Positions 16,201-23,807 of a stretch of DNA of 47,818 nt are shown here, piece after piece. Source of the stretch: an uncultured Phocaeicola sp. (GTDB lineage: Bacteria; Bacteroidota; Bacteroidia; Bacteroidales; Bacteroidaceae); contig CANQSM010000014.1 in the NCBI GenBank assembly GCA_947626525.1, positions 1-47,818 on the forward strand, read 5' to 3'. The notes below the pieces were generated by a model. It saw only the letters and a list, made by a program, of their open reading frames with translations, was not told where the DNA came from and made no database searches. The translations under genes were made by a program, and so were the position numbers. Every line of letters starts with the position of its first letter. Position 1 is the first letter of the stretch.

Positions 16201-17117
16201 GTTTCGATTTTGACATAAATGCTGAAGAAGAAGGGTTCGATGACTCCGCCCCCATTTATGACTTCCCCAATCTAAAAAAACGCCTGACCGATATGGGCAT
16301 AAAGATTGGACGAGCAAGCGTATGGCATCCTGTCGGACCGGTCGATGTGCGGCCCGAAGACATCGGTAAACGCATTCTTTTTGAAGACGGCGGCATCTTC
16401 TATATTGATGATGAAGGGGTAAAACGCCGTGGCTTTATGTATAAGGCTGCTTTCTATTTCGAGTGGCAAGGACACATAAATCAACCCAAGTTTCACGTCT
16501 ACAAATGCACCGCCATTGAAAACTTCGGTTGTAATGCCTATTGTTTTGCCAACGCAGAGCCTATTAAAGTTTATTCGCATAATGCTTACAAAGAAGTGGA
16601 AGTTGAGGGCATGGAGCTATGCGGTTATTGCCAACATATGCTGACGGACGAAGAAGCGGAACGGGTGAACAACTCAACCGACTTTGTGGAAATCCTGAAA
16701 GAAGCGGGTGATGTGAAAGAACCCACGGAGTATGATGTGGATATTTTCGGCTATGTCAAAAATTGGGAGAAAATTTCACTTGCTTACCGTACAAAGAAAC
16801 AATTTACTTGCGAACGATGTGGCACACAAGTAGAGGACGGCTTCGACCATTACTATATGCAAACCCACCACAAAAATGGAGTAAAGACCGACAATCGTGA
16901 GGGTAACCTTGAATGTCTGTGTATTAAATGTCACTCCGAAGTGGACGATACCCACCGCCGTAATTTTTCTTCTGGGGCGCAAAAAGTCATGATTGACGAA
17001 TATATGCGCAAATACCACGGAAAAGAATCAGGCTCTATTATTTCTCGCCTTATAAAGGCGGTGCATAATCGACAAGAACCTCCTATCATAGTGAATGATG
17101 ACGATCTTCCTTTTTAA
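16197..17117 (+). CDS. zorE: HNH endonuclease, ZorE-like effector of the Zorya type II-like locus
   Basis: A 306-aa protein ending in a complete HNH (beta-beta-alpha-metal) nuclease domain: Cys205-x2-Cys208 in CERCGTQVEDG, His224-His225 in QTHHKNGVKTDNREGN with the downstream Asn, then Cys242-x2-Cys245-His246 in CLCIKCHSE. The N-terminal 200 residues hold a second cysteine cluster (KCTAIENFGCNAYC and Cys142-x2-Cys145 in LCGYCQHM) that could bind another zinc. In type II Zorya the HNH protein ZorE is the cytoplasmic nuclease effector; position, coupling and domain fit that role. I have not aligned it to a reference ZorE, so the gene name is by analogy. It is followed by a terminator at 17285. 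Confidence 0.78.
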   Translation: MSFDFDINAEEEGFDDSAPIYDFPNLKKRLTDMGIKIGRASVWHPVGPVDVRPEDIGKRILFEDGGIFYIDDEGVKRRGFMYKAAFYFEWQGHINQPKFHVYKCTAIENFGCNAYCFANAEPIKVYSHNAYKEVEVEGMELCGYCQHMLTDEEAERVNNSTDFVEILKEAGDVKEPTEYDVDIFGYVKNWEKISLAYRTKKQFTCERCGTQVEDGFDHYYMQTHHKNGVKTDNREGNLECLCIKCHSEVDDTHRRNFSSGAQKVMIDEYMRKYHGKESGSIISRLIKAVHNRQEPPIIVNDDDLPF

Positions 17118-17284
17118 AATTATGTAAAATAGAATATTATAGATATGAAAAAAACTGTATATTCTATGTTTATTGATGGTATGCATATATGAATATTGTC
17201 ATTCTCAAGTTTTTCAGGAACTCCCTGATGAAAGAAGGCATTCCGAAGTGTAAGGGAATGAGGAAGGCAATCCCTATAAACATA

Positions 17285-17316
17285 AAAAACGGGGCTTTTC
17301 ACAAAGACCCGTTTTT
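17285..17316 (+). terminator. Intrinsic terminator downstream of the Zorya-like operon
   Basis: AAAAACGGG (17285-17293) pairs with CCCGTTTTT (17308-17316), with an inner CTTT/AAAG stem and a tight loop, ending in a T run on both strands. It can stop transcription from either side. The rest of 17120-17528 shows no credible gene. Confidence 0.75.
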
Positions 17317-17528
17317 CATTTTCAATAGGTATTAGTTTTTTAAGGTAAAAAGATTGTTTTCAGGATAACACTGCAAAGATGAAGCATTTTTTTACACTTT
17401 CCAAATTAAATTATATGTCCTATAACATATTTCTTCATATTTAGAGGTTTTTTTTCACTTTTTCAAGCGATGTGCCCACCCCTGCACTGTTTAACAGGTG
17501 TAAAGATAGAAAATATTCACCTAACCAC

Positions 17529-18236
17529 TTACCCTTTTCCTTTTTTTTCTTCACAAAACTTGTTTTTCTCTGTTTTTCCCTGATGTTTTAACACTTCCGC
17601 ATCGATATAGAAAACGATTTCTTCCGCCAGGTTCGTAATATGGTCACCGGAACGCTCCAGTTTACGGAACACGCCGGCCAAGTCCAGACACGTACGGATA
17701 TCCTCTTTATGCGTTTCCAGGTAAGCGGCCAGCACCGTGCTGACATTGGCATTGATTTCATCCAGCAAGTTGTCTTTCCCAAACACGGAGACAGCCAGTT
17801 CCACACTCTCCTCATTCAGGGCCCTTTGGGCTGTATCGGACATACTGAGTACTTGCCTTACCATTTCTTCCAAACGTAGTTCACGCAAAAGTTCCTTATC
17901 CAGCTCCTCCTTATCGCAATGCACCACGAAACGGGCTATCCCTTCGGCAAAATCCCCCAAGCGTTCCAGATTCGCATTAATCTTAAGCATGGCCAACACA
18001 AAGCGCAAATCAACGGCCACCGGATTATAAAGAACAATCGCATCTTCCGCGTCACAATCTATCTTCAATTCAAACGCGTTGACACGCTTCTCCCTTACTA
18101 TCACTTGCTGCGCCAACTCACGGTCGAAAGTCAAGACCGACTCTCCCGCACGGCTCAACTGATTATGCACCAATGTCCACATCCCGTTCACCTCCCCACG
18201 AAGGTCCACGAGTTCCGATTCGATAAACTTTACCAT
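17529..18236 (-). CDS. phoU: Phosphate signalling regulator PhoU
   Basis: I start at 18236 (MVKFIESELVDLRGEVNGMW; 235 aa), which matches the family length. A longer frame to 18305 lacks homology-like sequence. PhoU is a two-fold repeated three-helix bundle with E/D-rich metal motifs; here the two repeats are seen at DCDAEDAIVLYNPVAVDLRFVLAMLKINANLERLGDFAEGIA and LAGVFRKLERSGDHITNLAEEIVF. It normally restrains the PhoR/PhoB phosphate response through PstSCAB. No pst genes are next to it, since the upstream neighbour is the divergent glnS, so it is an orphan copy. The C-terminus is Lys-rich (KTEKNKFCEEKKGKG). Confidence 0.92.
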   Translation of the reverse strand: MVKFIESELVDLRGEVNGMWTLVHNQLSRAGESVLTFDRELAQQVIVREKRVNAFELKIDCDAEDAIVLYNPVAVDLRFVLAMLKINANLERLGDFAEGIARFVVHCDKEELDKELLRELRLEEMVRQVLSMSDTAQRALNEESVELAVSVFGKDNLLDEINANVSTVLAAYLETHKEDIRTCLDLAGVFRKLERSGDHITNLAEEIVFYIDAEVLKHQGKTEKNKFCEEKKGKG

Positions 18237-18580
18237 ATATTTTCGTTTTGGTTTTACAAAATCAATAAGGAGCATCAACATTTCACCCCGCAACCAGCAA
18301 GGCAATCAGACCTTCTCTCCTGAAAATACAAATATACACAAATATTCCAACGTGCCTGCATATTCCGCGAATAAAAGAGGCATCACCCGAAACGTCCGGC
18401 AATATATTCCGCATGGCCTCCTCTCCCGGGTCGGTGAATATCCTGTTGTTCGTCCACTATTATTATAATGTAAGGAAAAGTCAACCATTCATCAATTATA
18501 TTCTGTCGGGCGAGGGGCAAAATATCATAAAAAAAGATAGATATATTCCTGTCAAATAGAGAAAAGACAAAAAGAATCAT

Positions 18581-18588
18581 TACTTTTG
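18581..18588 (+). promoter_or_regulatory. Promoter -7 box for glnS
   Basis: TACTTTTG followed by CA matches TAnnTTTG and lies 30 bp before the glnS ATG. The remainder of the divergent 18237-18617 spacer shows no gene or clear structure. Confidence 0.55.
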
Positions 18589-18617
18589 CAGACATAAGGG
18601 TAATAAAGAAAATCACT

Positions 18618-20354
18618 ATGACTGAAACAAACGCAGAAGTTACGGAAAAAAGAAGCCTGAATTTTATCGAACAGGCTGTGGAAAAAGATTTAAAAGAGGG
18701 TAAGAACGGAGGAAGAGTTCAGACGCGCTTTCCGCCCGAACCTAACGGATATCTACACATCGGACATGCCAAAGCCATTTGCCTGGATTTCGGTATCGCA
18801 GCCAAATACGGAGGAGTATGCAACCTGCGATTTGACGATACCAATCCTACCAAGGAAGATATGGAATATGTCGATTCCATCAAAGAGGACATCCAGTGGC
18901 TTGGCTTCCAATGGGGGAATGTCTACTATGCATCCGATTACTTCCAACAGTTATGGGATTTTGCCGTCCAGCTGATAAAAGAAGGGAAAGCCTACATCGA
19001 CGAACAGTCGGCCGAAGTCATTGCACAACAAAAAGGCACCCCTACCCAACCGGGCATGGACAGTCCGTATAGGAACCGTCCCGTAGAAGAAAACCTGAGA
19101 TTGTTCGAAAAGATGAACAGCGGCGAGGCGGAAGAAGGCTCGATGGTATTGCGTGCCAAAATAGACATGGCGAACCCGAACATGCACTTCCGTGACCCGA
19201 TTATATATCGCATCTTAAATGTTCCTCACCACCGTACAGGCGACAAATGGAAAGCATACCCCATGTATGATTTCGCGCACGGGCAGAGTGATTATTTCGA
19301 GGGAGTGACTCATTCTCTTTGTACGCTGGAGTTTGTCGTTCATCGCCCGCTCTATGATCTATTCATCGACTGGTTGAAAGAAGGAAAAGACTTGGACGAC
19401 AATCGTCCCCGCCAGACAGAATTCAACAAACTGAATTTGAACTATACGCTGATGAGCAAACGGAATCTGCTGATTCTGGTAAAAGAAGGTCTGGTCAACG
19501 GTTGGGATGACCCCCGCATGCCGACCCTCTGCGGATTCCGCCGTCGTGGCTACTCCCCCGAATCCATCCATAAATTTATCGATAAAATAGGATACACGAC
19601 TTACGACGCACTGAATGAATTCAGTCTGTTGGAAAGCGCCGTACGGGAAGATTTGAATATGCGCGCCACTCGTGTTTCAGCAGTTCTAAATCCTGTGAAG
19701 TTAGTAATCACCAACTATCCGGAAGGGAAAGTGGAAGATATGGAAGCAGTCAACAATCCGGAGGATACGAGCGCAGGTTCGCATACCATCGAATTCAGTC
19801 GGGAATTATGGATAGAGCAGGAAGATTTCATGGAAAACGCTCCCAAAAAATATTTCCGCATGACTCCAGGACAAGAAGTCCGTTTAAAGAATGCCTATAT
19901 TGTAAAATGTACAGGATGCAAAAAGAACGAAGCGGGTGAAGTAGAAGAAGTCTACTGCGAATATGACCCAAACAGCCGAAGCGGTATGCCGGGAAGCAAT
20001 CGGAAAGTAAAAGGCACGCTTCATTGGGTAAGCCGCGCGCATTGCCTCCCCGCGGAAGTACGTTTGTATGACAGGTTATGGAAAGTGGAAAACCCGCGCG
20101 ACGAGTTGTCCGCCATAAAGGAAACAAAGAACTGTTCCTCATTAGAGGCCATGCAGGAAATGATTAATCCAGACTCATTGAAAGTATTGAAGCATTGCTA
20201 CGTAGAAAAATTCCTGGCGACAGCCAAGGCGCTCGACTATCTGCAATTCCAACGTATAGGCTATTTCAATGTGGACAAGGATTCCACACCGGAACATCTG
20301 GTTTTCAACCGTACAGTATCTTTAAAAGACACATGGAGCAAAATCAACAAATAA
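18618..20354 (+). CDS. glnS: Glutamine--tRNA ligase
   Basis: The 578-aa class I synthetase charges tRNA-Gln with glutamine in the cytoplasm. It shows the HIGH box as HIGHAKAICLDFGI (about residue 53), the DDTNPTKE motif that reads the amino acid and ATP, and the second signature as LMSKRNLLILV (KMSKS variant, about residue 285). It also has GluRS/GlnRS-type CP1 and the C-terminal beta-barrel anticodon-binding domains. The length equals that of bacterial GlnRS (550-580). The presence of GlnRS fits a Bacteroidetes genome. A terminator-like hairpin follows at 20367. Confidence 0.97.
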   Translation: MTETNAEVTEKRSLNFIEQAVEKDLKEGKNGGRVQTRFPPEPNGYLHIGHAKAICLDFGIAAKYGGVCNLRFDDTNPTKEDMEYVDSIKEDIQWLGFQWGNVYYASDYFQQLWDFAVQLIKEGKAYIDEQSAEVIAQQKGTPTQPGMDSPYRNRPVEENLRLFEKMNSGEAEEGSMVLRAKIDMANPNMHFRDPIIYRILNVPHHRTGDKWKAYPMYDFAHGQSDYFEGVTHSLCTLEFVVHRPLYDLFIDWLKEGKDLDDNRPRQTEFNKLNLNYTLMSKRNLLILVKEGLVNGWDDPRMPTLCGFRRRGYSPESIHKFIDKIGYTTYDALNEFSLLESAVREDLNMRATRVSAVLNPVKLVITNYPEGKVEDMEAVNNPEDTSAGSHTIEFSRELWIEQEDFMENAPKKYFRMTPGQEVRLKNAYIVKCTGCKKNEAGEVEEVYCEYDPNSRSGMPGSNRKVKGTLHWVSRAHCLPAEVRLYDRLWKVENPRDELSAIKETKNCSSLEAMQEMINPDSLKVLKHCYVEKFLATAKALDYLQFQRIGYFNVDKDSTPEHLVFNRTVSLKDTWSKINK

Positions 20355-20366
20355 AACAAGGGGACT

Positions 20367-20410
20367 GAAACGGCCGCAGAGGATGTTCCAGCATCGCGAC
20401 CGTTTCTTTC
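20367..20410 (+). terminator. Intrinsic terminator of glnS
   Basis: GAAACGG-c-CGC pairs with GCG-a-CCGTTTC (ending 20406), followed by TTTCCC. The loop is about 18 nt. Confidence 0.55.
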
Positions 20411-20500
20411 CCTTACAATCAATCTCCCTAATATAAGGCTGTTTTCGAATAAATCAGCGGCATAGTGGGTCTATTAAAACAACTTTACTTTATAACGACA

Positions 20501-21991
20501 ATGAAGGAATCCGATTTTTTATCGGTCGAGAATGATCCGGAATTCAACCGTATCCTCTCCATCTACCAAGAAATGCAACGGACAGGAAAAGCGGCCTATC
20601 TCGAAGATTATGAACTGGCCGATTTAGCAGACTATTATGACGAGAACGGCGATGACGAGAATTTAAAACAGGTCATTGACTTATTCGAAAGCATGCATCC
20701 TGACAGTTACGAAATAGCGTATGCCCGGGGACGCTTTCTTCTGAGACAAGGAAAGTGGAAAGAAGTACACGCAAATATCGAGAAAATGAAAGAGTTTGCC
20801 CATTACCTCCATACAGAAGGAAACACAGACTACCAAAACGGGATTATCTCCGACATCTATATGCTGAAGGGAGAAATGGCGCTTATGCACAACAATCCGG
20901 AAGAAGCCGACCGTTTTTTCCGGCAAGCGTTCGATGTGGTTCTGCCCGAGGATGACAAATCATACGTAGCCATCCATGTGGCGTCCTTATATCTGCAATA
21001 CGAGATTGAAGAAAAAACCATTAAATGGATAGAACGTTCCATCAAACTGATTCCGGATAACCAACCGGCATTGGAAATGCTGAGTTATTATTACAATGAC
21101 CGGAAAGATATAAAGAAAGCCGAGAAAATATTGGAAAAATTGGTGGATGAAGACCCCTATTCCACTCACTACTGGAAACTGGCAGGAGATATTTATCTGA
21201 ACAACGAGCAATTCGAAAAAGCCATTGACGCGTACGACTTTGCTCTGGCTATCGATACGGACGACTCCGAAGCCTTGAAGAAGAAAGCGGTGGCATTCAT
21301 TCATCTCGAGAACTATGAAAAGGGAATCCAACTATTGGACAAATATCTGAAAAAAATCCCGAATGACTTCAATGCGCTTCTTCTTTCCGCCATCTGCCTG
21401 TCCAGTTCCGGACAGGTCTCAGCAGCCATCGAACTGCTTGAGCACATAATGGAAGAAACCAATTTCGGCAAAGACGACCCGACTGTCAACCAATTGGATT
21501 TGTTTCATCTGATTGTCCGTACCTACCGGCTGAACAAGGAACTTGACAAAGCGATTAAATGGATAAACAAAGCCATTAAGTTAGGTATGGATAAATCCAT
21601 CTTCCATATCATGAAAGGAGGCATCTACATAGAGAAGAAGATGGAAAAAAAGGCCTTCCAATACTTCAAGAAAGCCATTGCCGAAGCCAAAGACCAAATT
21701 GCCATTTTATATTTGATAAGTAATGAATTATTTTTTTATGGCTGTTATGAACCTTGTCAGAGCATACTGCTCCAAGTATACGAGGCGACTGAGAAGGGAG
21801 AATTTCCAAGCGTCCCGTCCATGCTGGCATATTGCTATCTGCGTCTGGAGAAATACGACGAATATCTCCGGTTCTTGAAAGAAGCCTGTCAGGAAACGCC
21901 GTATGACACAAAAATCGTATTCTCCGACCTCATTCCGGAAGAGATGTCCCCGAAAGAATTCTACGAATCGGAAAGAGAGCGATTCTCCTAA
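20501..21991 (+). CDS. Tetratricopeptide-repeat protein
   Basis: I start at 20501 (MKESDFLSVENDPEFNRILS; 496 aa); an upstream ATG at 20465 adds a short hydrophobic stretch unlike a signal. The protein is almost all helical TPR units from about residue 60 to 440, with several canonical ones: PEEADRFFRQAFDVV, YSTHYWKLAGDIYLNNEQFEKAIDAYDFALAIDTDD, LDKAIKWINKAIKLG, MEKKAFQYFKKAIAEA. There is no signal peptide or membrane segment, so it is cytoplasmic, presumably a protein-interaction scaffold. The partner is unknown. The next gene begins 55 bp later on the same strand. Confidence 0.85.
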   Translation: MKESDFLSVENDPEFNRILSIYQEMQRTGKAAYLEDYELADLADYYDENGDDENLKQVIDLFESMHPDSYEIAYARGRFLLRQGKWKEVHANIEKMKEFAHYLHTEGNTDYQNGIISDIYMLKGEMALMHNNPEEADRFFRQAFDVVLPEDDKSYVAIHVASLYLQYEIEEKTIKWIERSIKLIPDNQPALEMLSYYYNDRKDIKKAEKILEKLVDEDPYSTHYWKLAGDIYLNNEQFEKAIDAYDFALAIDTDDSEALKKKAVAFIHLENYEKGIQLLDKYLKKIPNDFNALLLSAICLSSSGQVSAAIELLEHIMEETNFGKDDPTVNQLDLFHLIVRTYRLNKELDKAIKWINKAIKLGMDKSIFHIMKGGIYIEKKMEKKAFQYFKKAIAEAKDQIAILYLISNELFFYGCYEPCQSILLQVYEATEKGEFPSVPSMLAYCYLRLEKYDEYLRFLKEACQETPYDTKIVFSDLIPEEMSPKEFYESERERFS

Positions 21992-22046
21992 TCGTTACAG
22001 ACTCTTTTTTGCAATGATTTTATAACGAGACAAAACAAATAGAAAA

Positions 22047-22958
22047 ATGAAACGCGACATGAAAGGATACTCGCTCCTCGTATTGAAGGGCATGGGAATG
22101 GGAGCCGCAGACGTCGTCCCGGGTGTATCGGGAGGAACCATCGCTTTTATCGTGGGCATTTACGACGAACTGATTAACTCGATAAAAAGTATAAATAAAG
22201 AGAGTCTGAAACTGTTCCTCACAGGTAAATGGAGGGCATTCTGGCAATATATCAACGGAAGTTTCCTATTTTCCATCCTGTCAGGCATAGGAATCAGCAT
22301 ATTCTCGCTGGCCAAGGTCATCACGTGGCTGCTTACCGACCATCCTGTCTTGGTATGGTCTTTCTTCTTCGGGCTGGTATTGGCTTCCACCTGGTTTGTG
22401 GGGAAAGACATAAAAGGCTGGAACTGGAAAACCATCCTTGCATTTATTGCCGGTGCCGTGATAGCCTATTACATTACAGTAGCCACCCCGTCGAATACTC
22501 CTTCCAACCTGTTGTTTGTCTTTTTATGTGGAGCCATCGCCATCTGCGCCATGATACTACCGGGAATTTCAGGCAGCTTCATTTTGGTATTGCTGGGCAA
22601 GTACTTCTTCATCATGGAGGCTGTCAAAAACCTGCGCCTCGTTGTCTTGCTATTTTTCGCGGCAGGAGCCTGCATCGGTATCACTACCTTTTCGCGCATA
22701 TTGTCATACGCCCTGAAGAAAATCCGTAACATCACCTTGGCCGTACTGACCGGGTTCATGCTGGGCTCGCTAAACAAAGTCTGGCCATGGAAAGAAACCA
22801 TCGAGACCTATACGGACAGCCATGGCGTGGTAAAACCTTTGGTAGAAGCAAACATTCTTCCCAATCAATATGTATGGGAAGCCATTGCACTGATGGCCGT
22901 AGGTTTTCTGGCCGTTTACTTCCTGGAGAAGCTGTCCGCCAAAGCCACCGACAAATAA
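22047..22958 (+). CDS. DUF368 polyprenyl-phosphate transporter (PopT-type)
   Basis: A 303-aa inner-membrane protein with 8-9 hydrophobic helices. The family signature GMGMGAADVVPGVSGGTIAFIVGIY lies at residues ~15-40, with a second inverted copy at AICAMILPGISGSFILVLLGKY (~170-190), showing the internal duplication typical of DUF368. DUF368 proteins (PopT) recycle undecaprenyl phosphate across the membrane for cell-wall and capsule synthesis; that role is from the family, not from this sequence. The start at 22047 is preferred; a second ATG at 22059 is possible. It is followed by repeat copy B. Confidence 0.88.
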   Translation: MKRDMKGYSLLVLKGMGMGAADVVPGVSGGTIAFIVGIYDELINSIKSINKESLKLFLTGKWRAFWQYINGSFLFSILSGIGISIFSLAKVITWLLTDHPVLVWSFFFGLVLASTWFVGKDIKGWNWKTILAFIAGAVIAYYITVATPSNTPSNLLFVFLCGAIAICAMILPGISGSFILVLLGKYFFIMEAVKNLRLVVLLFFAAGACIGITTFSRILSYALKKIRNITLAVLTGFMLGSLNKVWPWKETIETYTDSHGVVKPLVEANILPNQYVWEAIALMAVGFLAVYFLEKLSAKATDK

Positions 22959-23020
22959 AATCCTGCGGAGCGGCCGGCCCGGCGCGCACGGCACGTCTCC
23001 GTTCTTCGAAGATACCGTCT

Positions 23021-23110
23021 CCGGACTTTCTTAAGAATCTTTCCAAAAACTCCGGGAGTTTTCCCGGACTTTCTTAAGAAGGTTTGCGGAAACTCCCGGA
23101 GTTTTTCCCG
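23021..23110 (+). repeat. Dispersed palindromic intergenic repeat, copy B
   Basis: Two tandem units: ACTTTCTTAAGAATCTTTCC then AAAACTCCGGGAGTTTTCCC, and ACTTTCTTAAGAAGGTTTGC then GAAACTCCCGGAGTTTTTCC. The AACTCC(C/G)GGAGTT cores are near-perfect palindromes. The copy sits between the converging DUF368 and tpx genes (spacer 22959-23222, otherwise empty) and may also serve as a bidirectional terminator. Confidence 0.75.
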
Positions 23111-23222
23111 CCCCATACGGCACAAAAACATCGCATATCCACAAGCAAGCCTCCTATCCTTGGTCTCAATACATGAGCGGGACAGGAGGCTTAACAAATT
23201 AAAAAAAACAAAACAACGAATT

Positions 23223-23729
23223 CTAAGCCTTTATGGCAGCCAAAGCCGCCTCATAGTCAGGTTCCTGGGTTATTTCCGGGACCAACTCCGTGTAAGCAAT
23301 CATACCCTCCGGATTTAAAATGACTACGGCACGGGCAAACAAACCGTTGAGCGGACCGTCAGTCATCAATACTCCATAATCTTTTCCAAAAGTGGAATGT
23401 ACCTTAAAATCTGAAAGAGGAATCACATTGCTAATTCCCTCTACGGTACAGAAACGACTTTGGGCAAAAGGAAGGTCCTTCGATATCGCCAAAACTGTCA
23501 CATTGGGCAGATTGGCCGCCTTCTCATTGAATTTACGTACGGACGTTGCGCATACGGCAGTATCCAGACTGGGAAAAATATTCAATACCGCCCACTTGCC
23601 TTTCACGTCTTTGAGGCTGAAAGGACTCAAATCCCCTTTTGTCAATACAAAATCCGGAGCCTTGACTCCCACCCGAACAAAATCTCCGGCTAATTCTACC
23701 GGCTGACCTTTAAATTGTGTTTTTGACAT
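23223..23729 (-). CDS. tpx: Thiol peroxidase, atypical 2-Cys peroxiredoxin
   Basis: 168 aa, the usual Tpx length. The peroxidatic cysteine is in PSLDTAVCATSVRKFN (about residue 61) and the resolving cysteine in SRFCTVEGISNVIPLSD (about residue 95), as expected for Tpx. The N-terminus TQFKGQPVELAG and the TKGDLSPFSL segment also fit. It reduces hydroperoxides in the cytoplasm with electrons from thioredoxin. It is convergent with the DUF368 gene across repeat copy B. Confidence 0.95.
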   Translation of the reverse strand: MSKTQFKGQPVELAGDFVRVGVKAPDFVLTKGDLSPFSLKDVKGKWAVLNIFPSLDTAVCATSVRKFNEKAANLPNVTVLAISKDLPFAQSRFCTVEGISNVIPLSDFKVHSTFGKDYGVLMTDGPLNGLFARAVVILNPEGMIAYTELVPEITQEPDYEAALAAIKA

Positions 23730-23807
23730 ACGCTCTTCTTTTTATTCGTTACCCATATATAACAAAGATGTATCATAAAAAGTTCAGTCCAACGGAATTT
23801 TCATCCA

